DNA from: Straminergon stramineum
Lineage: Eukaryota; Streptophyta; Bryopsida; Hypnales; Calliergonaceae
Direction: 5' to 3'
Length of the DNA stretch: 64,000 nucleotides
NCBI GenBank assembly: GCA_963920665.1
Contig: OY987263.1
Location: forward strand, 26,958,547 to 27,022,546
Below, in pieces: positions 1 to 11,976 of the stretch. Position numbers and translations under genes: made by a program. The first letter of the stretch is position 1, and each line of letters opens with the position of its first letter. Under the pieces are notes generated by a model. The model saw only the letters and a program-made list of their open reading frames with translations, had not been told where the DNA came from and made no database searches.

Positions 1-2023
1 TAACAACCGGACCAGCAACCCAGTCGGGATTGCAAAGCAGACACCACCTGAGGCACACTTTTCGAAGCACCACAGATCCCCATCACACACCACAACAATG
101 CTGATGAATCACTCTACCATTTGCATTGTCGTTCCATTACCATAAAACACATAACCACAAGAACAGAACTACAAAAGGGACGCCCAAAACTGAGTTTAGA
201 GCTTCAGATCCAAATTTCTCGGAGATCAGCACTACAACGGAGGATGGAGGAGCAGGGCGGAGAGGGCGGGTAGGTCGCAGGGGGAGAAGATTGCAGGGGA
301 GGAAGTCAGGGTGGGATGGACAGGGAATGGCTCCCCTCATCCCCCTGTCATCCAAAGGCGGGGCAATGAGGGGGTCAATTCACCCTGGCCCATTAACACT
401 ATGCTGCAAGGCTAAGATTTGTTGCAGTACTCAAAGGCAATGCTATAAATTTTTCCTGCGATTCAGTTAGGCAGACGAAAAAACAAATCCAGGAAATGAA
501 GAACAGAAGCAAAACTTGCTAGCACATACAATACCATTAGACATAAAGACAAGCAACTTTCTAGATTTCAGTATTCGAGATTTCTTAGCAAAAAGAACAC
601 GCTGAAATCCAGAATCAACTCATTTCATGCACAGTACCTCAGCATAGCAAGAAAACAGCTTCCTGTTCCAGTACAAATTATACCAGTACCACCTGTTACA
701 AAAATTGTCAGAACCTGAACAGTAAATATATTACGTGCTCGGGTTCCAGAGTATTGACAATCTTTCCAGCTATATTACAACTCTGATATTGCACTCCTAT
801 GATACAATGCATCACAGTAATAAATATGCAGCTAATGCCGCTTCGCTCTGCTGAAGACCACTGAAAGGAGTTGTTTACCTTGGTCTCGGCATCTGAAAAC
901 TGGAGAACAGAAGTTGCGCAAGTGACGCATCTATTGAGCAAGCCACCTGGTCCATCGTAGAAATTGTCAAATAGCCCCCGTAGAATGATCCGGATTCCTG
1001 GAACCCGCACGAAGGGCACGTCCAGCAGCTGTAAATACAGGCGAGAGTATTCACATGATCCACAAACCTGAGCAGCATTTAGAAATACGGCCAATCGAAT
1101 ATACCTCTGAAACCAAGGCAGGACAGCCCAGCTAAGGGTAGATTGGCGGGCGATTTGAACTCCTACAAATGACTAGTTCTGCACGTTCACAGACTCATCA
1201 AATTGGCTGCTTGGAAAAGGTGTACCTTGAATTAATACCCTGATGTAAATCCCTGCATCCATGTAGAGTGTTTTGACACTTTCCAACCAACGATGTTACC
1301 TATTGAACAAGCCTTCTTGACGACGTCCTCGTCCTTCACCAACAGAACGCTGCCTCACAGATGACAAGTCTCCAAAGCTTTGCCAGATTATCTATCAGAT
1401 ATGCACCATGAACTGTTTTTGAAACAATTCGCCAGGAATTTATGTCAATATGCGCCGCCTCTTCTCGACGTTCTTAACGCAGGAAAAGTTCAACCTTACC
1501 ACCTCCATCAGAAATAGCGGGTAACCTGAAGTCTCTAACCGAGCTCTACGGCAAATGCTGCCAATCCGCAATAGAAAAAATTAAGTATCACAATCCAATT
1601 AAGAGCCCCTTCACTATTATTACCTAGAAAATGTACAGGTCAAACCTGTGTGTTGAGTTCGCACATTCTACCCTAAATGCCTACGAAAAATCCGCAGTTC
1701 CTCCAGCAGCTCCACCTAAGACCAACCAGTGAAAAAATTAATGCGCCAGCCTGTCAAATCGCGCACTAAGGGCTGGATGACGAGTTATCATTTCATTGAA
1801 GACAGTGCACAGGTTTACGGTCATTAGGTCTGCATGCACCCCACTGGTTCGAGAGCGTGTAGAGCGCAAGTAAAGCCGACATCAGAAACGCACCAATCAG
1901 CCTTGGAGTTCCGAACAGCTACACTAGCTAGCTTGTTCTCGATAATGCACTTTCGTACAAACTCCCGGTAGCCTTGCTACTCCTTTGCAAGAATGGAGGA
2001 TAGGAATCAAGATAATGGATAAC
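1..2023 (-). other. Stretch downstream of the kinase-like gene with possible extra exons
   Basis: No product is recognised. On the minus strand several open segments have splice-like borders and matching phases: 1976-1845, 1715-1672, 1557-1500, 1391-1300 and 1131-879. The last is open through 253 bases, ends at AAG before GTAAAC, and encodes a peptide containing the run VPFVRVPGIRIILRGLF. A further open segment around 710-625 would encode a hydrophobic tail ending at a TGA at 627-625. These could be 3' exons of the kinase-like gene (joined through a 56-base intron from the GTAAGC at 2032), exons of another gene, or chance. The very short implied introns make me doubtful. Bases 1-600 look like T-rich untranslated sequence on the minus strand. 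Confidence 0.25.
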
Positions 2024-5000
2024 TCAGCTTACTGAAGGTGCAGAGGTTCCAGATGACTCGGCCATGAACTCCAGACGACCAGATGATAGTTCGTTCTTGC
2101 TGGGGTCTATACTGAGTGCTCGTGCCAACCGATGTAGCCAAATGTCATAATCAACAGGATAGGGGGTGCCACAGAGAGTGTCCACATAATCTGCAAAAGC
2201 CTTCAGAACAGCAGATACCTCGCCTAGCTGCTGTTGGATGATTCGCCGGGTCCATACCCTATCTCTCCACTGTAAGGCAGCCTCCATACTATCAAACTCA
2301 GGAATGATTCCCCCACTTATGTAATAAAGGAGATATACTAAACTCTCAGTATCGGAAGCAGGAAAAAGTTTTCCATCTTGTAAAGCTGCTGTAGACGAAA
2401 ACTGCGGGGACAAAGCGGGACTGTCTCTCTCCTCTAAAACACCATGACCCCAATCCGACAAAACATAGTAGTAGTCCCCATCACTTCCTGTCACTCGAAT
2501 GACATGATCCGGGGTGATATCCCCATGTTGTATTCCAATTGAGCTGGCACTTCGCAGTGCTGATAGACAGTCATGGCAGATCCGAAGAGCTTCCTCAACA
2601 GGAAATAGACCTTCTCTTTCGACAACCAAGTCAACGGTCTCTCCAATGGGGGCTGTGACCAAAACAGGAGTCCCACACCAAGGATGATCACAACGACTTG
2701 TTGGACTCTTCTTTGAGCATGGTCCTGGGTGCATAAGTCTGCCGGATGCAATAATCTGAGTCAAATATTTGCTGGAGACACCCCGTTGTTTCATAATATT
2801 TAACACCCGTGTCTGCCTCTGGACCTGGCCCAAACATTTGTTGAGGCATAATAGTGATTCCGTTAGTATTAATCAGACGAGGTCAAGAGATGATCATTGA
2901 AATCCTAGCCGCAGTCATTATTAGACTCTGGTGAGATGAAACTGGACGCCTTGAACATCCTTGGACCTCCAAGCACGGATGAAATCAACGAATAAGAGCA
3001 TTCCAAGCTAAGAGCATCTAGTCAAGAATAGAAATCACAGAGAAACTGTCTTCTGCGAAGTTAGGACGGATAGAAAATGAACGAACCTGATACCAAGTAC
3101 TCATATCTTCCCACGATGGCTCCAACTGTGAGGGATGTGCCCCGACATGGACTGCTAGAGGTTTTCCCACCTCGTCAAGGGAGATTGCACTGTACACGGA
3201 AGAATTCCTTCTGCCCAATTGCTCGTGAATCTGGAAACCTCGTTGCCAATGAGCGTCTTCAAGCCATAAAATAGTGCCAGGTTCGAGCTTCATAATGTGA
3301 TCAGACGTACGTCTATTATCCATGGTCTCAATTTCCTGCTGCGTTGTGACAGTGGGGCAATTCAATACACGATAATCAAAACCCAACCATTAACAGTAGA
3401 AAACATTGCATTTTCAAGCATGGCAACAACAGTTGGATCTTACTATTGAATTTCTAAAGATCAAGCACGAGAACAAGTTATCCATTTTCAAGATCTAAAC
3501 ATGAGGAAAAAGGGAAAATCATTAGCATCAAGGGCTAGTGTCTCTGACCTCTTCTTCTTCCTCGATTTCAAGACTTTCGAGCTGACTGCTGCGTCGAAGC
3601 GAATTGCTGCGACGTGACGATCCAGTTTCACCAGACTCTTGCATCTCAAGACTCTCACGTTCAATCAATCTATGCTGCACTCTTTCATTATGCAGAGCTG
3701 CCATCTCAGCAAGTGGATTCCTGGGCGGGCCTCGGCACTGTTCAATCGAGTGGAAAATCGCCAGTAATAGTTGCAATGCACCAATGTCTCCCCAATTTGC
3801 GTTACCAAACCTATTCCAAACTAGTTCCACTGGACATACTGTAACTTCTACATGCTCCTTAATCCACTCAGCAGCACACACATAAACATCGTCTGTATTG
3901 GTTTCCATTTTTGAAACGTCTCCCTTGAGCCTCACAACCCCACCTTGTCTTGAGTTCACAAACAAAATGTAGGCAGTGTCTCCATTATACTGCACGGATG
4001 GCTTCTTCGCTAGAGATCTTGAAGTAAGCATCAAAAGACCGTGAAACAGGGCACGCCCGATAACCTCTAAAGAAGGGGCCGATTGCAAACCCGTAGAAGA
4101 AGTAGCTTTAGTAACATCCTCTCTAACTTCGACAAAGGCGGCAACGTGGTCCCACAGAACGTGTCCCCCTCCTCCACCAGAACCGTTTTTGGCAATGATT
4201 GCAGCTCCAGGCAGGGTTCCTCCTGACCCCCTTGAGCTCGCCTTATCCAAAACTAGAGCCTGTAGATTGCACAAGTAAACCGCCCGTAACTTATGGGGTG
4301 GACAGTCAACGTTGCACATGCAGGTCCGAATAGATATTCGTATCGTTATCAATTGAATAGATTTAGTATTGAATGACCACCAACATCTAAAACACAACAC
4401 TGAAACTAGCCAAGGAAATCAAAGTCAACCTTCCATGCTCCATAATGGGATCCAGCCGTTGAGGTAATGAAGCGATCAACCAGTTCGTTTGAAGTCGACA
4501 AGTAATTACAATCAAATCTTGCACTACAATGGAACTGGATGAGAATGTTGCGCAATAAGCATACCGAAAGGGATTCGGAGGCAGAGGTATGTGGGCCCAT
4601 AATGTAAAAAGGCATACGCTCGGATTCTTCAGGGGCATCCCAGAACGTCTCCCATAGCCTTTGCGTTGCTGTATGCATAAAATCTTCCACAGCAAGATAC
4701 ACGGCAGGCTCTGCAACTAAAGGCAACAAATATTAGATCCCATAGTAACAACAACCGGCAACATCTACTCACATTGTTGGACCTTCTAAATTACGGTAGT
4801 CGCAATGACAAAAGGATTCACCTGGTGAGGCCGTGTATGACTGCGAAACCGGCATTCGAAGCAGCTGCTGAAAGGACACACCCACTAATGCATAATCGAG
4901 TAACCGAAGTTGATCGACTTGAAAAGGAGAATGGAATTTTGTTCTTCCTGAAGGAAGAATCTGAAGCTTCTCTTCAATCCATTCTTGAATCTCAGTGATG

Positions 5001-5080
5001 AATGCATCAACGTTCACAAGTTTGCGAGAGAATTCCTTGAGTCCCTCTGCGATGGCCAATCGAAGGCTAGTAATTATCAT
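2024..5080 (-). CDS. Atypical FunK1-like (fungal-type) protein kinase, probable pseudokinase
   Basis: Five exons fit with GT-AG borders and continuous phase: 5080-4822, 4716-4430, 4289-3549, 3338-3087 and 2824-2024, giving about 779 residues. The second exon could also begin at 4710. The C-terminal third has a kinase fold signature: a catalytic-loop-like HGDITPDH (residues 613-620, compare HRDxKxxN), DWG at 637-639 in place of DFG, and a following DTESLVYLLYY helix like the DLES segment of FunK1 kinases. The beta-3 lysine position appears to read LAVHV (490-494), so lysine is missing, and the usual loop asparagine is His620. Catalysis is therefore doubtful. The N-terminal 430 residues carry no domain I can name; exon 3 ends in a serine/arginine- and glutamate-rich tail. 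The start is the first ATG after an in-frame stop, but an upstream exon (see 5341-5430) is possible. The last exon overlaps a good donor (GTAAGC at 2032), so the C-terminus may be alternative. Family assignment is from motifs only. Confidence 0.7.
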
Positions 5081-5340
5081 CACTTTTTAAGTCGGATATC
5101 AAGTATTAACAAGAAATAATTCCATTCGCATGACTTGACACTGGGAGAAAACACGATTCTATCTGCAAGCGACCCTATATTAACTCACCAGAAGTATGGA
5201 AAAACTCAAGATCTAGATTCATATAACATGTCCAATCCAAATTTCCTCGAATCACTGGAGCGAATATATAACTGGGGAACACAGTTTGGGATAGCCACAC
5301 TTAATTGCTGAGTGATTCGAGGAGGAAACTAAGCACACAC
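5081..5340. other. Gap between kinase exon and upstream candidate exon
   Basis: A 260-base AT-rich stretch. If the kinase-like gene starts at 5080 this would have to contain its promoter and leader, which is tight; if the 5341-5430 exon belongs to the same gene it is an intron. A donor-like GTGTGTGC follows 5341 on the minus strand. No TATA box or other element stands out. Confidence 0.3.
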
Positions 5341-5430
5341 CTAAATCAGCTCGACGAAAACTCCCTTCCCCTTTGCTCTTCCACCTTTCGGACCTGGACG
5401 AAGACCCTTCTCCGGATTTGGTGCGCCGTC
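5341..5430 (-). other. Candidate exon with a strong splice acceptor
   Basis: On the minus strand a long pyrimidine tract ending TTCAG precedes base 5430. One frame reads 29 residues rich in Gly, Lys and Pro and stops at TAG (5343-5341), which would make this the last exon of an unidentified gene lying at 5.4-8.3 kb. A second frame stays open across the exon up to a donor-like GTGTGTG and would read a Ser/Arg/Lys-rich peptide that could lead into the kinase-like gene at 5080. The sequence alone does not decide between them. I do not recognise either peptide. Confidence 0.35.
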
Positions 5431-6627
5431 CTGAACAGGGAAAAAATTAGCAGCTCAATCTTTGATGGCTATTGACTATTGGAGTACTACGCAGAAGCAA
5501 AGTCAGCAAGTTCAAGAACAAACAACTCGAAGACGTGATGTCAAGCACCAATGCCATTTCTCAACAATTGTTCTTTGTACTGGGCTCATTCCGTCACATA
5601 GAGAGCAAAATCCTAAGCGAGCACTTTAATGCACTGCACGTTTAAAGAGCGCCAGTGAGTTGCCAAGGCACAGGGAACAGGAGCTCTAAAGAAGGAATAG
5701 TTCGAGTGAAAGCTACAATCTGAAATTGCCATAATGCTCACATTGGCATTTAAACACAGTTATTTCAGCGTTAACGGGGTCCTATAATGAATTTCTGATG
5801 GATTTAATATGAAGGAATGAGAAGCAATAAAGAGTGTGTATGCATTAACGCGTACCAGATCTCATCTTCAGGAACTACGAGACACCTTTTCACGTCAAAT
5901 GACGAGCGTGGATAGGTAATCCTTCGCATTTCCTAGTCTGAAGGTGTCCGCGAAGTGTCGAAATCACTGTCCCAAATGGGCCTCCAGAAGGCCGGCAGCT
6001 TCTTCCTCCTTTCAGAAGCAATTTTGCAAGGTCAGTATTCACAAATGCATTCAAATCACAGATATATTTCGCCTGCGAGAATTCCAAGAATTGCACTCAG
6101 TGTAATTCGTCCTTCGCGGAAACTGTATTATCAGATCACGACCCTAAACTACTAGATGTGACGCGCCATGGATGTTCCTTCGATTACAAGAAATCTACTC
6201 CAAAGATCCGTAATATGTTAGCCAATACGTCTAGCAAACTGAACTCAGCCATTCGCTGTAAAATTTCGTCATGGGCAGAACGCACCAGTTAGCGTTAAAA
6301 GTTTCAATGCGTGCATGCTCTGATCTCAATGAGATAGAGTTTTCACTACTCATCATAGCAAGAAGAGCCTTCTTTGTTCAAGGACTCCCACATTCTGACT
6401 TCCATGTCGCGGCCTATCTCTGACGACCAGAATTACCATTTCGCGTCATGTTCAGGTTACGTGAGAAGAGACCAGAGACACTTACATTCCGGCTCTTCCA
6501 TCTGTAGACTCTCTAGAAGCAATGACAGAAACCATCACGCAAAATCTAGATCCGCATATTCGTTCGCACATTCTACAAAAGTTGGATCGAAATGCAGCAC
6601 TTTAAATGTCGATTCTCGAACTCTAAC
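5431..6627. other. Stretch without a supported gene
   Basis: Moderate-GC sequence upstream of the candidate exon. An open minus-strand segment (6096-5890) has a TTCTCGCAG acceptor-like site, but no matching donor was found before its stop and the peptide is not recognised. It may be intron or leader sequence of the gene ending at 5341. Confidence 0.2.
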
Positions 6628-7790
6628 CACCTGTCTTATCACGCAGCGGCAGAGCTAGAGCTGGCCCGAACATGCAAGACAGTCAATGTCCGTCGACGAA
6701 CAAATTTCTGTACCGGATATAAATCACAATCAGTCCTACTTCGTACAGTATCGCGAGGGACAGCAATGACACATAATGGCCAGAGCGAGAAGCACACTGA
6801 GCGTCAAACGCTAATGCTCAATCGAACTGAAACTCGGAAACAGCTAACACTATCCTTCCAAGAACCTACGTTTTTCTAGGTCATCCCCGCACCTTCTAGA
6901 TCCTATACAAGAAGGAAAAAGCCAGCCGCACGGTATTACTCGAGATGGATCGAACCAAAACGCACTCATACTTACCGATTCCGGAACCCTCACCATCTGT
7001 CAAGTCACACAGTAGCAGAACTTAAGCTGGTCAATAACTAGACAGAAATCACATTCCGCCGATGAGAGAATTTCTGCCTTCGATTTTAAATCACTTTAAG
7101 TTCAACTTCATTGAAGCGCAGCTATGACACTAATAGCCAGAGGAAGGTGCGCATTGTGCGTCAAATGCTTACGCGGCGTTCATGGGATCAATCGACCTAA
7201 AACTCTCGATCACAGCTAACACAACTCTCTCCGGAACTGCGACGAAGCCTACATTTACTAGTGCATCCCCTCACCTCCAGCTCTCCTACACAACAAGGAA
7301 CAAACCAGACGCTACCGTTACCAGAGAAAGACGAACATCAAAACACAGGGCTAGAACTCCCATCGCTTCGCACTTAGATTTCTTCAGCCTCCAAGCAAAC
7401 TCATCCACTATTGAAAACTGTCCTTACCGAAACTCTCCTCACCGAAAATCTCCTCACCTGTCACATCACAGTGGCAGAGAGCTTAAGCTGGCCCTAACAA
7501 GCACAACAATCCTTCTCCACCGATGAGTAAATTTTCGCTTCGGATTTAAATCACGTTTCGTCCTACTCCATAGAGCTCCAGAGGGAGGATCACATTGTGC
7601 GCACAACACGAATGCTAATTAATCGAACTAAAACTCAGCAAAAGCAGACACTAAACTTCCAGGAAACCTACCTACATTTCCTACTGCATCCCAGTATCTC
7701 CAGCTATGCTACATCCAGACGGAAATAAAACGAATCCTGAGCGGTACTGACCTCAATACACAGCAGAACAGCTCGAGCCATTGTTCCGCA
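6628..7790. repeat. Three diverged tandem repeat copies
   Basis: Three related segments follow each other, starting near 6628, 6991 and 7454, so the spacing is about 360 and 460 bases. Each begins with a variant of CACCTGTCACATCACAGTGG followed by AGCTTAAGCTGG-like sequence, a TTTAAATCAC-like block and an ATCGAACTAAAACTC-like block, then a C-rich CATCCCCTCACCTCCAG-like block. Similarity is seen by eye and is partial. The open plus-strand frames in this stretch are not conserved between copies, so I do not call genes here. Confidence 0.6.
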
Positions 7791-8450
7791 CCTAGCTTCA
7801 CGGCAAACATGTCCCGCCGACCGGAAACCTCGAAAATTAAACAGGTGATGGAAGTGAGACCGCACTAGCACTTACTCCGCACTGACAGACGCAGGAATGG
7901 CGCTCTTCCCTCCGCTTCCCCCGCAGCCTCTCTTCCTAAAAGAATAAAGAGGCAAATAATGAAAAAGAAGATGGAAGAGGGATTCACGAGAAAGAGAGGT
8001 GGACAGCTTTGGCGTTTGAAGTTTGGAACGGACGAGACCACAATAAATGTGGAGAGCATGTGGATTGATTGTGCGAACGGGAGCCCGTTGGGAAGGGGTC
8101 TGTATTCTGTAAGCTTATTGCCTGTTGTGAGTCGAAGTCGGGCGAAGGAGGACCAGCAGAAGACAGCAGCGACGGGGACAGAGCGCCATGAAAGTGAGAG
8201 CGAGTGTCAGGGCAGGAGAAAGCACACAGGGCAGAAGCTCCATAGCCCTCTCGAGCACAGGAACACTCGCAGCAGCCGAATTTTTTTGGAAGAAGTTTTA
8301 CCAGAATCTTAGAATCTTACCACATGTTGGCATGGGCTACTTTGACATCAAGAAAAAATGGGTGGCATATGTAATTCTAGAGCCACTTGTGTTATGAGGT
8401 ACCTTACAGGTCAATTGTGGGACCTGAAATGAACAAACTCTTTCCATGTA
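7791..8450 (-). promoter_or_regulatory. GC-richer possible leader or promoter region of a minus-strand gene
   Basis: On the minus strand this stretch is pyrimidine-rich, like plant 5' leaders, and has a strong donor-like GGA-GTAAGTGC at about 7873. It could hold the first exon of the gene whose last candidate exon is at 5341-5430, or of the kinase-like gene. Open frames on both strands (for example 7959-8312 plus) show no recognisable domain. Confidence 0.25.
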
Positions 8451-9027
8451 TTAACCCCTAAGTGCTCCGACGTCCATTTTCTGGACAATGAACAGATTGA
8501 AACTCAAGTTTCATCCTCCGAACTACTTGGATGAATATTATTCTAATTTGTGGAGATATGTTACCAAGTTGTTGTCCTATCTAAGGATTGGATTTGGTGT
8601 TATTAGAGTACATATTTATCTAAAATTACAAATGTGCAAGTATGTTGAGTGGTCAAATTGCATTGACTTTAGTTCAAAACTAGATTTGCCAAAATGAGGT
8701 CATAGATTTGAAGAACATAAAATTTTTATAAAACCACCATGAGAAGAGAAACTCATTTCAAATCCATTCCAACAAGTTTAATTCAAAAAATGATAATATT
8801 TTGCTTGTAATCGAATTTTGAAGGAATTTTGGAATTTCTCTTTCAAAATTTATAAAATAAGATCGGTGATAGCATTGGTGAATCTAACCATATAAATGTA
8901 ATCTATAAATCAAAATCTACAACTTTTATTTGTATATCAATTCCAAAATATTCTTCCAAATAGCTCTTTATAATGATTTTTCTCAAATCATCAATTCTAG
9001 AGATGAATTTGGACATTTAGGGGTTAA
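8451..9027. mobile_element. Non-autonomous element with TTAA ends (copy C)
   Basis: Begins TTAACCCCTAAGTG and ends CATTTAGGGGTTAA, so the ends are inverted CCCCTAA repeats directly inside TTAA on both sides. Length 577 bases, AT-rich, without a coding frame. TTAA is its own reverse complement, so a TTAA duplication explains both sides. This is the target signature of piggyBac-type elements; membership of that superfamily is inference. Confidence 0.6.
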
Positions 9028-9327
9028 ATTACATGAGGTTGGAATAATTCTTACGAAAAATGTGTGAAAATTTTTGTGAAATTGTCAAATTCTTCTCCAT
9101 AAAACATTGGATTCATACATACTTGGATGAAAACTTCTAACAAAAAATAATTTTGTAGATGAACATATACATGTGGATGATTCTATCCATTTTCACACTT
9201 AGGGTCAATTTAATCCATAAGAGCCTTGGCATTTACTACTTGGTGAATTATAAATGTTTTCAAGAACTTACTATGAAAGCTAAATGAAATGAATGCAACA
9301 ATGCTAGTATGTATGCTAGAAATGCGC

Positions 9328-9452
9328 CCCCATGAGCCTTTAGCATATATCTAAGTAGATCATTTACAACCATCGAAGGTGCTTATAGCATAAACAACTA
9401 TAGGTGTATAGTCTCCTATGCTTACATGCTTATGATTCAAGGCTTACGTAAT
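9328..9452. mobile_element. MITE with GAGCCT ends, short copy
   Basis: Shares the ATGAGCC start, the interior TAAGTAGAT...CAACCAT-GAAGG core and the GGCTTACGTAATAGCAAC end with the elements at 9960-10170 and 15622-15836, but is shorter and more diverged. No coding capacity. Confidence 0.5.
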
Positions 9453-11276
9453 AGCAACTATGTATATCAATCAATTCAAAAATTAAATTAAAAACTTAGT
9501 GTATTTTCAACTATACTTGTTGGAAAATAATCCTTATACCTCTCACTTGGAAAAATAGTTTCCAATTCAATGCATTTTTTATCCCATAGTCAAAATTGCA
9601 TCTTTAAATAGAATCGAGACTAACAAAATTTAATGATGTATCTCTTCTAGATTCTTATCATTGTAAATTCAAGTACGGTGAGAAAACACTTTTTTGTCTA
9701 TTCTTTAGGGATGTGACTAGCATGCACACTTGGTGATTCATGATTTTTGTACAAGTTTATGAATTAGTCTAATTCAAGTAGGCATGGGAATTAAAGGGAA
9801 AAAAAATGCAAAAATGAAGATCCCATGTTTAGATTATTCTCATGTCATAATTTATTTTGCCTAAAAAAATTCTAAATCAAAATTTTGACCCCTCCTTACC
9901 GAAGGTTTAATCTATAAAAGGACAAAAATCACTATGGTAAATGGCAAAAATGCTATTGCATGAGCATGAAAATGTTAGCATGTAAGCCTTACACATATGT
10001 ATAAGTAGATATCCTACAACCATTGAAGGTCCTTGTAATATGAACACCTAGAATACACGTATCTATTATATAGTCACATAATAATCATGGAAGGTGTATA
10101 TAAAGTAGACACATGGAACAGAGATGTACAGTCTTTTAGGCTTATGGACTCATGCTCCTAGACTCACATATTAACAACCCTCATCTCATTGAATGTTAAG
10201 TTGAACTAGATTGTTAATCAAATCTAGGCTCTTTGGCTTAAAACCTAGTCATTCATTATCAATTGGGAATTCCTTGACCATAATTGAGCACTTTTCCAAA
10301 AGTATACCCTTACAATTTTTTTAATAATGAGTAGATGATCATTTTACAATGTTCTACACAACGTCATTAAAATTAGGACATGAATTTAGAAAATTTATCA
10401 ATTGATTTTTAACCTCTTGCAAGTTTGGCATCTAATATTCCAATGCCATCTTCTAATTTTGCTTGAAACCAATTGCAAATATGTTTATATTTGACTAAAA
10501 AATTGGACCTTACAATGATCAAAAATTATAGCTATTACAAAAATTTAAACAATTATTTTTGATTTGCCCTTTTCCTTAAAGGATGGTCATATAATAAATT
10601 TATGAATTTGTCAAATAAGATCCAGTGGTCAACACGCATATAAATTTTGTTTTCCCTTGATTAAATGCTTTCATAAGGTTTCAAATATCCAATAAAATTT
10701 TAATGGATAAAATATCACAAAAAATAGCATGTAAAACACTTACTATTTCCAAAAAATTAAGTCGAAATTTTTTAGAATATATTGGCCTAGTATGTTGAAA
10801 AATTGAAATGTTATAGACACCTTATCTAAAGCCTTGTATGATGATTGGAACCTTCATATAGGCAACAAAGGGACTTTAGATGTTGAGTGTCAAGTGAGAT
10901 TAGAATAAATGTGACCATTTCACAATGGCATTTTGTGAAAAAATGTGAACACATGTTGAAAATAAAGTGTATTGATTTTGAAGATGCTAAACCCAATTTT
11001 CTCCCCCCCCCCAAAAAAAAATTGATTTATGCCAAGTGCTAGACTTGCTAACTAAGATGAACTACACTATTACTACCCCTACATCAATTCTACCCTTGTG
11101 TATCCACTAGGGACATTTTAGAACAAAAATGAATACCAAAGGTGCATTTGGGTGGTAAGGTAGTAACACCCATAACCATCACTATGTCCATATTTTGATT
11201 GTAGAATTTCCTTAAAGTGACTCCAAGAGTACCTTGGAACCACCATGATGTTTAATTATGGTTGGTTGGCTCTAAT
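9453..11276. other. AT-rich spacer
   Basis: Apart from the MITE at 9960-10170, I see only AT-rich sequence with no open frame that resembles a protein. The small minus-strand frame at 11014-10826 has no recognisable features. A C-run next to an A-run lies near 11003-11022. Confidence 0.5.
9960..10170. mobile_element. MITE with GAGCCT ends
   Basis: Left end ATGAGCATGAAAATG followed by GTAAGCC; right end holds TTTTAGGCTTATGG and CATGCTCCTAGACTCACAT, forming imperfect inverted repeats. The interior contains AAGTAGATATCCTACAACC and ATAATCATGGAAG, shared with 15622-15836. No open frame of note. Confidence 0.6.
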
Positions 11277-11976
11277 TTTATTTTATTTTATTTTAATTTT
11301 TTGAAACCCGGAGTTTATTCCAAGAGTGAACCAAGAACAAACGGTGGAAAGCCAAGAGCAGAAACCCTAGAGGAGACAACAAGAACAACACCTCAAAAAA
11401 ACAAAAGCTAAGTTTATACAAAGAAACCACATGTAGGTTTCTTCAGGTTCCAGGTCATGGCTTTGCCATGTCTGGAGCCAAAGAATGGGGTACGAAGCCA
11501 AGTATTATCAAACTTCCAAAGGAACTTGTGAAACTAAGTTGGGTGTCTATTACAAAGCAATGTGGTGTGAAGCCATCCCATTCTGTCATGGTCTAGAGTT
11601 GCCTCCCAAATCAATCTTTCTAATTTAACTTGGGGCTATGATTCCTGGTTAAAGACCTAGGCATTCCTCCCCACCCAACACAACCGTACCACCGATCTGC
11701 GTAGCACGGACCAAATTGTGGTCTTGGGTCTTAATCTCCTAGGCAGGGTAGACCCCAAGAGGCATTGCTGCCAAGTCAAATTGGGCCATTTCCCATTCAC
11801 CATTGGGATGGCAAGTGCAAGATAAAGGATGGAGAGCCCAAATTTCCAAGCAAGTTGGTTAGGTCCACATTCAATAAAGTAGTGGAGGATTGTTTCTTCT
11901 AGCCTTTTCTCACATCAAGAACATGAGATGTCGATACCTAGGAAGAGTTGTGCACGCCAACTGTTCATTGCCACTG
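11277..11976 (-). pseudogene. 5'-truncated LINE (L1-like) ORF2 C-terminal remnant
   Basis: Read on the minus strand, 11930-11650 gives a broken frame containing EETILHYFIECGPNQLAWKF, a stretch rich in W and L, and a final LRRSVVRLCWVGRN. This is the layout of the zinc-finger-like end of plant non-LTR reverse transcriptases (Cys cluster, ET-xxH-xxxxC, then W...RN). A TGA interrupts the Cys cluster and the upstream polymerase domain is absent. Downstream sequence runs to an A-rich tail (plus strand TTTTATTTTATTTTATTTTA at about 11278-11300), as expected for a LINE 3' end. I did not find a clear target duplication. Confidence 0.6.

Noticed and set aside
126..470. 114-codon plus-strand frame at the left end
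   Set aside because: Low-complexity G- and R-rich peptide, overlapping minus frame equally open, likely untranslated sequence.
7959..8397. Two overlapping plus-strand frames of 117 and 69 codons
   Set aside because: No domain, no splice context, and the other strand looks like a pyrimidine-rich leader of a minus-strand gene.
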